A stretch of 21,041 nucleotides of DNA from Rickettsia typhi (GTDB lineage: Bacteria > Pseudomonadota > Alphaproteobacteria > Rickettsiales > UBA1997): contig CAMDAI010000180.1 of NCBI GenBank assembly GCA_945888585.1, forward strand, positions 1 to 21,041, written 5' to 3'. The position numbers and the translations under genes are program-made. Positions 7,398 to 13,967 of the stretch are shown here, in pieces. Positions within the stretch are counted from its first letter, which is position 1; each line of letters opens with the position of its first letter. The notes under the pieces were generated by a model that worked only from the letters and a program-made list of their open reading frames with translations, had not been told where the DNA came from and ran no database searches.

Positions 7398-10052
7398 TTA
7401 AATTGAAATATCGACTTTGATGTTTTCGATTTTCTCAAGTTCTGCTTTTATAGTTTTTTTAATTACTTCAATTTCTTGATACTTTTTTGCCATCTCTTCT
7501 TGTTCTTTTAAATCAAATTCACCACTTAGAGTAATTGGGATTTTTATTTTTACTCGTTTTAATTCTGTAGTTGAAAGATTATTATTTTGTCCTTTCCCCA
7601 TGCTATTAATAATTCCGTGAATCTGATGAATCAATAAGGCAACAAAATTATTTGATATAGAGTTTTTCATTTCATCTTTAATAGAAATCTTAGTAATTCT
7701 TTGATTTAAATACCCAAATCCTCCGCTCCATTTTATAAGATTAAATCCAGCAGCGCCACTCAAGGATAATAGGTAATCCCCATCATTAACTGTAAATTTC
7801 TTCCTATTTTTAAAATCATAATCTTTTGGAATATATACTGAGCTACTAGTCTTCTTTACTTGATTGACATCTCCTATTCTAATTAGCTTAATATCATTTT
7901 TATTCGATGTATATAAATCAGATTTAAAAGCGAATCCATCTTGCAAATCAAATATTTCCTCAACACTAAATTGTTTAAAATTTTCTCCGATATTTAGTGA
8001 TAGGGATTTTAGTTCACTACTAAATCCAGCTAAACTGTCTGCAATATTTTGAAGTTCATCAGAAAATTCATTAATTGGAATATTGCAGTCATTTTTGATT
8101 ATATTTAGCTGATTAAGCTCTTTATCACTCCACAATTTTTCTATGCTCCAGTCTTTGTCCGCCGCAAACTTTTCAACATTTACTATTTTACATCTTTTAT
8201 CTTGGTTTATTTTAGCAAAGCCAATTTTATTACCTTTAAAAAATCTAAAAAGTTCTACCGCTTCTTTTAAATCATCTTGCTCTATGTCAAACCTATATAC
8301 ATCGCGACTTTCTCCTATCTCACTACAAAGATAAGTAAAGATAGGATTGGTTTGTATTTGTGAATGATTATTTTTTTTAGTGACGGCTAGTATGTAAGTC
8401 TTTTTTGGCGTTGTAAAAAATGTTTTTAGCGGAAGGGAAATTATAGCATCAATAAAACAATTATCTAAAATAAATTGCCTTAAATTCCTATCATTTTGTC
8501 TATTAAAAATTCCATCAGGAATTATAATAAAAGCCTTACCATTTGGCTTCAGAGCTTTTATAATCCATTCCATGAATAGTCCTTCAATACCCATTCCGCT
8601 AATTTTATAATAATTTTTAAGAACTGTATTTTTAAGGATTTCTTCCTTTAGATTGCTGCTGCCACTAGTGACATATGGTGGATTAGTCAGAATCAAATCA
8701 TATTCATTTTCTGTCGGTTCTGATAAAGTTCCAAGAATCGAGTTAGTTTTTAAAACGAAGCTTTGATTAAAAAGATCTGCAAACTGCTTGGTATATTCTG
8801 GGTTTTCTTTTATTAGCTCACAAAAATATATGAGCATATTGGCTTTTGCGAGAATGATAGTTTTTTGCTCATCTTTATCAAAACCTTTATCAAATCCGAC
8901 TATTTTTATATTTGATTTAACCTGTTTTTCTTTGGTTTTTTTTCCATCTTTTTCAATCTCAAATTCTCCGATACTGTAGAGATTCTTTAAATTATCTTTT
9001 ACGAACTCCAAAGGAAATTTACCTACTCCACAAGCGGGATCGCAGATTTTTCCACCATCTTTTAATTCTCCTTCTGCCATTTCATTAATAGCGCGCACAA
9101 CCTTGATTGGTGTAAAAAACTGACCCCAATTTTTTTTGCTTATACTCTCTTTTAGAAAGCTCTCAAATAGCTTACTCTTAAAATCGTGGTCAATATTCTC
9201 TAGCTTTCCATAATTCTTAAATTTTTCTAAAACCTTCTTAAAGACAGTCCCATAACCATCTACAGCTTTTTGATCTTTGCTCACAAATATTGTGCCGTTG
9301 ATGATAGTTGTTTTATCCTTTCCCTCAGGGAATAAATCTTTTATTTTTGGTCTTACTACATTTGCGTAGTGTTGCAAAACATCGTTTATTTCGTTGTTGT
9401 AATATTTTTTCAGTAGTTCATCAAAACTAAAATCGCCCTTCAAAATATTTAGGTCGCTTAGATATTTAAAAATAAAAAGCTCAACAAATGTATAGAGACA
9501 ATTTTCTGGAGTAGCACCGCTAACACTCCAAACATCTTGCCATATTTGCTTTGCTAGATTTGTTGGATCAATAAGTTGTATAGGAAGAATAGCATCATTT
9601 TTACCGTCTATTGATTGGATTATTTCAGTAATAAATCCGTGTAAATTTTTATCATTTTTGTCAAATTTATATTTGAGTTCTTTTCCATTTCTATCTTTAA
9701 CGCTATTGCCAGTTGAGGCATTAATCCATAGGGTTTCTTGTGTATCTGTGACAATGATTAATTTGGTTCTTAACTTCTTCGCAACTTCAATTTCTTGTAG
9801 AATCGCCTTATCTTTCTTGTTTTTTGTGTTGAATTGGCGAGGAGATTTATTTTCAACTATGGCGATGACTTCTTTTTGTTTTGTTATAATTCCATCAACC
9901 TTTTTGTTTAAAACATCTCCATAATCCACGCTTCTTATAATCTCGGCTTCTTTTAACTGTTTTACAGTTGTTGAGCCAATATTATAAAAATTCCAAGTGC
10001 CAATTTTCTCTGGGTTTTTTAGCAAGTCTCTTTGCAATAATTCTTCGCTCAT
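7398..10052 (-). CDS. Fused restriction-modification-specificity enzyme (type IIG / type I-like, N6-adenine methylase)
   Basis: 884 aa from the ATG at 10052, which overlaps the transposase stop as ATGA; a TTG at 10064 in frame would add 4 residues but is less likely. Domains in order: an N-terminal PD-(D/E)xK-like nuclease (D53, then E67-x-K69 in IVENKSP, as in HsdR N-terminal domains); an HsdM_N-like helical region (about 165-320); an N6-adenine methyltransferase with SAM motif I DPACGVG (about 337-343) and catalytic NPPY (about 454-457); and one HsdS-type target-recognition half with a terminal helix (about 695-884). This would be a single-chain enzyme that both methylates and cuts DNA. Only one recognition domain is present, so the target is probably asymmetric or recognised by a dimer. 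It is the cargo of an IS1595-type transposon. No separate hsdR, hsdM or hsdS is near. Domain calls rest on motifs; cleavage activity is inferred. Confidence 0.88.
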   Translation of the reverse strand: MSEELLQRDLLKNPEKIGTWNFYNIGSTTVKQLKEAEIIRSVDYGDVLNKKVDGIITKQKEVIAIVENKSPRQFNTKNKKDKAILQEIEVAKKLRTKLIIVTDTQETLWINASTGNSVKDRNGKELKYKFDKNDKNLHGFITEIIQSIDGKNDAILPIQLIDPTNLAKQIWQDVWSVSGATPENCLYTFVELFIFKYLSDLNILKGDFSFDELLKKYYNNEINDVLQHYANVVRPKIKDLFPEGKDKTTIINGTIFVSKDQKAVDGYGTVFKKVLEKFKNYGKLENIDHDFKSKLFESFLKESISKKNWGQFFTPIKVVRAINEMAEGELKDGGKICDPACGVGKFPLEFVKDNLKNLYSIGEFEIEKDGKKTKEKQVKSNIKIVGFDKGFDKDEQKTIILAKANMLIYFCELIKENPEYTKQFADLFNQSFVLKTNSILGTLSEPTENEYDLILTNPPYVTSGSSNLKEEILKNTVLKNYYKISGMGIEGLFMEWIIKALKPNGKAFIIIPDGIFNRQNDRNLRQFILDNCFIDAIISLPLKTFFTTPKKTYILAVTKKNNHSQIQTNPIFTYLCSEIGESRDVYRFDIEQDDLKEAVELFRFFKGNKIGFAKINQDKRCKIVNVEKFAADKDWSIEKLWSDKELNQLNIIKNDCNIPINEFSDELQNIADSLAGFSSELKSLSLNIGENFKQFSVEEIFDLQDGFAFKSDLYTSNKNDIKLIRIGDVNQVKKTSSSVYIPKDYDFKNRKKFTVNDGDYLLSLSGAAGFNLIKWSGGFGYLNQRITKISIKDEMKNSISNNFVALLIHQIHGIINSMGKGQNNNLSTTELKRVKIKIPITLSGEFDLKEQEEMAKKYQEIEVIKKTIKAELEKIENIKVDISI

Positions 10053-10975
10053 AGGGTCACGCAATTTTTAATAATTAAATCAAATGTATTAGGATTATTT
10101 CGATTATTATACTTAAAGCAACATTCCTCGATATATCTTTCCAAATATTTTTTGCTCAATTGGTGGTAAGAACCAATAAAAGCTCTCTTAAAAATTCCCC
10201 AGAATCCTTCAATCGTGTTAGTGTGAACATCGCCTCTAGTGTATTCACCTTGTGAGTGATTTACTGTTGAATGCTGAAGAAGTCTTTTGAAAGGAATGTA
10301 GCCTTTGAAATCGTCTGTGTAGAGGTGAGTATTTCCGAAATCTAAATGCTTTTCTAAGAAAGCTTTGATGTCGGTAAATTTGAACTTGTCCTGCTTCTGA
10401 ATCTTAACTCTTCCGGTCGCTCTTTCTACAACACCGATCACGCCTTGTTTCTGGGTAGCTCTGCCGCGTGGGTTAATGAAATTATCGTCATCATCTTTTT
10501 TCTTATCGCCCTTCTTTTTCTTGCCGCCAACATAACACTCATCGCACTCGACAATTCCGCTAAATAAAGCTGCTTGTTCATCATCTTTCATTGCTTCACG
10601 GATTTTCATTTCCATGCGCCAAGCTGTGTCTTTGTTGACTTTGATTTGTCTTGCTAATTCGCGAGCAGAGATACCTTTCTTTGCGTTAAGAATGATTGCG
10701 GTTGCTAAGAACCATTTTTGCAATGGCAAGCGTGTGTCGTGATAGATAGTGCCGACAGTTACGCTAAATGATTTACCGCAAGCTCCGCATTTATGCCTTA
10801 ACTCAGCTTTGACTGGAGTGATTCTATCGCTCCCACAATAAACACATTTTACTTCTCCATCCCACCTAACTTTTTCTAAATGCTTGATACATTTTTTCTG
10901 ATTTTTGTAGATGTTGAAGACAGAAAGAATATCCATAAACGAAGGAATTAATTTGTTAAAATTTCTATCTATCAT
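10049..10975 (-). CDS. IS1595-family transposase (ISXO2-like DDE domain with zinc ribbon)
   Basis: 308 aa starting at an ATG with an AAAAGG Shine-Dalgarno 4 nt upstream. An N-terminal zinc ribbon (C44, C47, C63, C66: CVYCGS...CGACG) is followed by a helix-turn-helix (SARELARQIKVNKDTAWRM) and the ISXO2-like catalytic domain. Likely active-site residues are D145 (VECDECYVGG), D221/D222 (YTDDFKGY), and the HTNTIEGFW block with K263 following. A lysine/aspartate-rich insert (about 151-165) follows the first aspartate. All hallmarks of the family are intact. Its base composition looks more GC-rich than the adjacent methylase gene, hinting that the two modules have different histories. The stop overlaps the cargo gene start, so the two are probably translationally coupled. 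Confidence 0.93.
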   Translation of the reverse strand: MIDRNFNKLIPSFMDILSVFNIYKNQKKCIKHLEKVRWDGEVKCVYCGSDRITPVKAELRHKCGACGKSFSVTVGTIYHDTRLPLQKWFLATAIILNAKKGISARELARQIKVNKDTAWRMEMKIREAMKDDEQAALFSGIVECDECYVGGKKKKGDKKKDDDDNFINPRGRATQKQGVIGVVERATGRVKIQKQDKFKFTDIKAFLEKHLDFGNTHLYTDDFKGYIPFKRLLQHSTVNHSQGEYTRGDVHTNTIEGFWGIFKRAFIGSYHQLSKKYLERYIEECCFKYNNRNNPNTFDLIIKNCVTL

Positions 10976-10996
10976 TTAACCTTTTTTTTAATGGAG

Positions 10997-11002
10997 TGTC
11001 AA
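10997..11002 (-). promoter_or_regulatory. Candidate -35 hexamer for the transposase gene
   Basis: A perfect TTGACA on the minus strand lies just inside the right terminal repeat, facing the transposase. At 17 bp spacing the -10 would be TTAAAT at 10974-10979, overlapping the ATG at 10975. If used, translation would have to start further in, for example at M14. The -10 is therefore doubtful. Confidence 0.3.
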
Positions 11003-11009
11003 CAATTAT

Positions 11010-11033
11010 TTTCCCTATTAATGGGACATTGGG
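11010..11033 (-). repeat. Right terminal inverted repeat of the IS1595-type transposon
   Basis: 24 bp, exact reverse complement of 7366-7389; it ends GGGACATTGGG at the outer boundary, directly followed by the TATACTTT target duplication. Confidence 0.95.
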
Positions 11034-11041
11034 TATACTTT
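11034..11041. repeat. 8-bp target site duplication, right copy
   Basis: TATACTTT, identical to 7358-7365 on the other side of the transposon. On the coding strand it reads AAAGTATA and supplies the Lys-Tyr codons that occur in both kinase fragments. Confidence 0.93.
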
Positions 11042-11579
11042 AGAGAAGTATAGGCAATTATTGGTATATCTTTATTAAATTTTCTGATTTTTCTAGTAGT
11101 TTCAGCGCCATTTAATTCTGGTATTTGAACATCCATAAGAATTAATGAATATTTATTCTGTTTCATCATATCAATTGCTTCTTTGCCACTTCTAACAATA
11201 TCACAAGAAATATAGAACAAGATTTTTTCTATCTTTGATTTGGTGGTAATTAAGTTAATTTCTTGATCATCAACAATTAAAATCTTTTTTCTTTTAACTT
11301 CAGTTTTAACTTCTTTTATTTCTTCTTCACTTAATTTAGGAAATAATAAACTAAATTTAGTCCATCCATTTTTCCCCTGGGCAAATTCTGATTCGCAGAT
11401 TATATCACCTCCAAACAACCGCATGTTTCTTTTGCAAAAGGAAAGCCCTAGACCAGTTCCTTCTTTCTTACCGGATGTATAGAAATCACCAAACAATTTT
11501 GGAATTATATTAGAAGGAATACCAGGACCGGTATCGTGGACGTAGATTACGTTATATTTGTTGTAATCGATATTGCCAC

Positions 11580-11663
11580 CGTCATTGCGAGGAGAGCAGT
11601 GACGTGGCAATCCAGTTATTTCATCACTTTTCTGAATTGCTTTACCTTTGGTTCGCAATGACG
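11580..11663. repeat. Palindromic interspersed repeat inserted in frame in the kinase gene (RPE-like)
   Basis: 84 bp with perfect 11-bp outer arms (CGTCATTGCGA at 11580-11590; TCGCAATGACG at 11653-11663). Inner arms are GCAATCCAG (11607-11615) and CTGAATTGC (11632-11640), with one mismatch. The GTCATTGCGAGG...GGCAATCCAG pattern is a widespread class of bacterial palindromic repeats. Insertion into coding sequence without breaking the frame recalls the Rickettsia palindromic elements. Here it is 28 codons long, is open on the coding strand and sits between the N-box and G1 box of the ATPase domain. Confidence 0.8.
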
Positions 11664-12316
11664 AGTTGGAGGTTTCAGTGCCAACTGTAACAATTGAATC
11701 AGGATATTGATTCAGATAATAAAGAGCGTTCTTGAGCAAATTAAACACTATGTAAGTAAGATGATCCGGTACTGCTTTAATAAGGAAATCATTTTCTTTA
11801 CAAAATGGTATAAGTTTGACTTTTGCTTTTTCCTCATCACTTTTATAACAATATTTTTCTAGAATTTCCGATAAAATTTTATTTGGCTCAAGATAAAAAA
11901 AATCTTCAGGATCAATCTTCTTTTCGCTCAAATCACCAAGAATGATGTTGATAATATTGTTGGCGCTGGAAATGGAGTCCGTTATGTGGGAAGTTAGATT
12001 TAAAAGTTTAGATTTTACAGTTGGAATTACGGAAATACTTGGAACTATCGGGCTTTCACTGTTATATTTTACTTGGTAACTTTCACTCTGTTTATCCATA
12101 TCTATTGCCAGATCATTAATCTGAGTTCCAATCAAATTAATCGTATTAAGTGGATTTCTAAGTTCATGGGCGATGGTACCTGCGAGTGTTTTGAAGATTT
12201 TTGATTTTTCTTCTTGTAATGTTAATTCTAAATTTTTTTGTTTTTCTTGCTTTATATATCCAGAATCACCAAGTCTTCCCAAATGTGCAAATAAAACACC
12301 TGTAAAAATTACAAAA

Positions 12317-12360
12317 ATGGTTGGGAGGGAAGCTTCAATATGCCTCTCCTCCACAACCAT
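12317..12360. repeat. 44-nt imperfect palindrome at the kinase frame break
   Basis: ATGGTTGGGAGG (12317-12328) pairs with CCTCCACAACCAT (12348-12360), with one bulged base. The hexamer ATTACA occurs on both flanks (12308-12313 and 12362-12367), as if it were a short duplication. The palindrome covers the point where the membrane segment's frame ends and the kinase-core frame begins, in the loop between two predicted TM helices. Confidence 0.55.
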
Positions 12361-12772
12361 CATTACACCATTTTAGATTAGTAATACCGAGAACCCAAGT
12401 ATAATTAAAAAGAATAACAAAGAAAATAGCCATTATTTCGCAAACTATCCAAACATCAGTAAAATTATTTTTTAAGCCAAGATAGGTGAATGTTGTTGGT
12501 AATATCCAAACCAAGAAAGAATACCAATAAAATGGCAAATATTTTTTAATTTTCTCTGGCCAATATTTATATAAAATAAGCCCCAAACCTAATAAACTTG
12601 AACTAAATCTAAAAAATGCACTTTCCTGATGATGAGGAAAAATATATGTCCAAATAAACCAATAGGCTGGATGACCCAAGAATGATAGCCATCCAGCAGC
12701 TAAAGAATTATATTGTCCAACCATATAATTGGTTTTTAATTCATTGGAAATAATTCTAAGAATTTTATTCAT
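12335..12772 (-). pseudogene. Hybrid sensor kinase remnant, N-terminal membrane sensor part
   Basis: 145 residues starting at an ATG: a short cytoplasmic N-terminus, then about five hydrophobic helices (LAAGWLSFLGHPAYWFIWTYI; FSSSLLGLGLILYKY; YWYSFLVWILPTTFTYLGL; VWIVCEIMAIFFVILF and following). The GHPAYWFIWTYI and aromatic-rich pattern resembles multi-helix membrane sensors of rickettsial and Legionella-type hybrid kinases (from memory, not searched). It ends at 12335 while the kinase-core frame is already open from about 12363, with the last helix in that second frame. One base of shift would join them, so I read this as the N-terminus of one gene of about 906 aa once all lesions are repaired. 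An alternative is two overlapping genes. Confidence 0.7.
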
Positions 12773-13586
12773 TGGAAATTTTTAATTTAATCATAACTTC
12801 TTGCTGCTCTGGCGAACTACCCAAAAAACACTCAAAGTAGTTACCTAATTGATTATAATTAGCAATAATCTGCCATTCCAAACAAGGTGAAATTGCTCCA
12901 AAAACTGACAAATCAAGCCCAGTAATTTTATATTGATTTTTCGACTTTATTTTTTTGTATAATAAGCCGGCCGCTTTGCTAATGATATAGGCAGAAATAG
13001 CCACCGGCATCATCGGATATTCCTCAAAATGACCCGAACAATTTTCTGAACCTATTGACGGAATTGTTGCTGATAAAGAATTCTGATCAATTTTTAGATT
13101 TTCAAATTTTGCAAAAAATCTCTTATAAGGAGAATCAATTTGGGTTTTATAATCTAATTTAAAGTTATTAAATAATCTTTTGAAAACTTTTGGACTCATT
13201 TTCTTATATTCAACATAAAGATCATAAATCACCTGATCTCCATCAAGAATAACTCCATAAACTGCAAACTTATCTTTTAAATTACTAACATTTCTAACCA
13301 GAAGAAAAATTTTATTATTTTTATCACAAAAGTTAGGTGCAGGAAAAGATTTCATAACGGCCTTACAAGCTAAATAATAAAACTTTTCCTGTTCATCCAT
13401 TGCGAATAGACAGCTTCCAAGTATTGCAAGATGTCTGCCAGCTTCTGTAATTGCTATTTTTCCTATTTCATCTTCAAGAGGCTGTTCCGGAACTACAGGG
13501 GCAATTAAAATATTTTCATATCTATAAATTTTTTTGAAAGCAAAATATGGCGGCGAAACGCATATTTTTCTCAACGGATTGTTCAC
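12765..13586 (-). CDS. Conserved protein with probable tandem hotdog fold (FabZ/FabA-like)
   Basis: 273 aa. I recognise no exact family. The second half has GHFEEYPMMPVAISAYIISKA, which follows the FabZ/FabA hotdog pattern (GHFP-x2-P-x-MPG, then a long helix). The first half has ITEAGRHLAILGSCLFA, which looks like a second hotdog central helix, so a tandem hotdog fold (thioesterase or dehydratase-like) is plausible. The catalytic Gly of MPG is replaced by Val, so activity is uncertain. The start is GTG at 13586, directly preceded in frame by TAA, so no longer version exists; no Shine-Dalgarno is seen. Its 3' end overlaps the start of the membrane sensor segment by 8 nt, suggesting that protein and kinase were one operon and perhaps one signalling pathway. 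It remains intact although the kinase is ruined. Confidence 0.72.
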   Translation of the reverse strand: MNNPLRKICVSPPYFAFKKIYRYENILIAPVVPEQPLEDEIGKIAITEAGRHLAILGSCLFAMDEQEKFYYLACKAVMKSFPAPNFCDKNNKIFLLVRNVSNLKDKFAVYGVILDGDQVIYDLYVEYKKMSPKVFKRLFNNFKLDYKTQIDSPYKRFFAKFENLKIDQNSLSATIPSIGSENCSGHFEEYPMMPVAISAYIISKAAGLLYKKIKSKNQYKITGLDLSVFGAISPCLEWQIIANYNQLGNYFECFLGSSPEQQEVMIKLKISNE

Positions 13587-13642
13587 TTAATAGGTTGAAT
13601 AATTCTTTTTAGTGGTTAGGCTGATTTTGACAGCCAATTGCC

Positions 13643-13676
13643 AAAAGGAAAAGACGGCAGTTTATAGCTGCCGTCT
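13643..13676 (-). terminator. Rho-independent terminator (minus strand)
   Basis: A perfect 9-bp GC-rich stem (AGACGGCAG at 13652-13660, CTGCCGTCT at 13668-13676) with a 7-nt loop. On the minus strand it is followed by TTTTCCTTTT. It lies 9 nt past the stop of the small ORF at 13685-13915 and before the hotdog-like gene. Confidence 0.85.
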
Positions 13677-13684
13677 CAAAGAAG

Positions 13685-13915
13685 TTAGGCTTTAGCCTTT
13701 ACCCAAAAATGAAAATATTTACCTTTTGTAGGGTAAATAGTCTTTCCGTTTTTAGTGATATACCGACAATATATTTCAGTATATCCTTCTTTGCCTTCGT
13801 TTGTAAGCATAGATATATATAAATTACAGCAATCGCTAAAAGCTTGATCTTTGAAAGACTTGATACTATAAATAAATTTCTCAAGTTTATTCTTGTTTGA
13901 GTCTTTCTCAATCAA
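13685..13915 (-). CDS. Small hypothetical protein (76 aa)
   Basis: Not recognised. It is a hydrophilic, lysine- and tyrosine-rich 76-residue product ending in GKYFHFWVKAKA; the C-terminal half (EIYCRYITKNGKTIYPTKGKY) looks like a compact beta-rich module. The frame is chosen over the overlapping 70-residue frame (13699-13911), which is hydrophobic and low in complexity. The only available start is TTG at 13915 (or further upstream non-ATG codons), located at the U-tract of the upstream terminator, with no Shine-Dalgarno; an internal ATG gives a 41-residue product. A strong terminator right after its stop codon argues that it is, or was, a transcribed gene. It could be a 5'-truncated remnant. 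Confidence 0.45.
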   Translation of the reverse strand: MIEKDSNKNKLEKFIYSIKSFKDQAFSDCCNLYISMLTNEGKEGYTEIYCRYITKNGKTIYPTKGKYFHFWVKAKA

Positions 13916-13959
13916 AAAAGCCGACTCAACTTACCAATTGCATTTCTAGGTTGAGTCAG
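13914..13959 (-). terminator. Rho-independent terminator after the XRE/ImmA gene (minus strand)
   Basis: 10-bp arms (CCGACTCAAC at 13921-13930; GTTGAGTCAG at 13950-13959, one G-U pair) with a 19-nt loop that contains CAATTG. On the minus strand they are followed by a run of six T (13914-13919). The structure begins 9 nt past the stop codon at 13968. Confidence 0.82.
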
Positions 13960-13967
13960 TTATCTCT

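Larger units (their letters stand above)
7366..11033 (-). mobile_element. IS1595-family transposon carrying a restriction-modification gene (3,668 bp)
   Basis: A complete element. It has perfect 24-bp terminal inverted repeats (7366-7389 and 11010-11033), an 8-bp direct target duplication (TATACTTT), an ISXO2-like/IS1595 transposase (10049-10975) and one cargo gene (7398-10052) encoding a fused nuclease-methylase-specificity protein. Both genes are on the minus strand and overlap by ATGA. IS1595-family elements with passenger genes are known, but a fused R-M-S enzyme as the sole cargo is unusual to me. The insertion lies inside receiver 1 of a hybrid kinase gene. Removing the element plus one TATACTTT copy rejoins the kinase frame exactly. 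The identical TIRs and intact genes suggest a recent, possibly active insertion. Confidence 0.92.
10999..12363 (-). pseudogene. Hybrid sensor kinase remnant, core part (last TM helix, HisKA, HATPase, start of receiver 1)
   Basis: Kinase core of the broken gene; native sequence runs to 11034 and the last residues (about TQCPINRENNC) are read from the transposon end. One hydrophobic helix (LPTIFVIFTGVLFAHL) precedes a HisKA H-box (AGTIAHELRNPLNTI), the N-box (FNLLKNALYYL), G1 (DTGPGIP), F-box (FGDFYTSG) and G2 (GTGLGL), then receiver 1 with its acidic pair (ILIVDDQE) and phospho-acceptor (LILMDVQIPELNG). Between N-box and G1 an extra stretch of about 28 residues (including LPRHCSPRNDGG) comes from a palindromic repeat at 11580-11663. 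The apparent ATG at 12363 is a frame-internal start; the real N-terminus is probably the membrane segment at 12335-12772. The catalytic motifs are intact, so the fragment could still be a soluble or single-helix kinase if made. Confidence 0.85.

Noticed and set aside
7864-9924. Several plus-strand ORFs of 62-88 aa opposite the RM gene
   Set aside because: They are antisense to a well-supported 884-aa coding sequence, have serine/phenylalanine-rich shadow composition and show no recognisable domain.
7398-10975. Classical three-gene type I restriction locus
   Set aside because: There is no ATP-dependent HsdR helicase gene and no separate hsdM or hsdS. All functions that can be seen lie in one polypeptide inside a transposon.
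13699-13911. 70-aa minus-strand ORF overlapping the 76-aa one
   Set aside because: Its product is a hydrophobic, low-complexity shadow of the more protein-like frame at 13685-13915.
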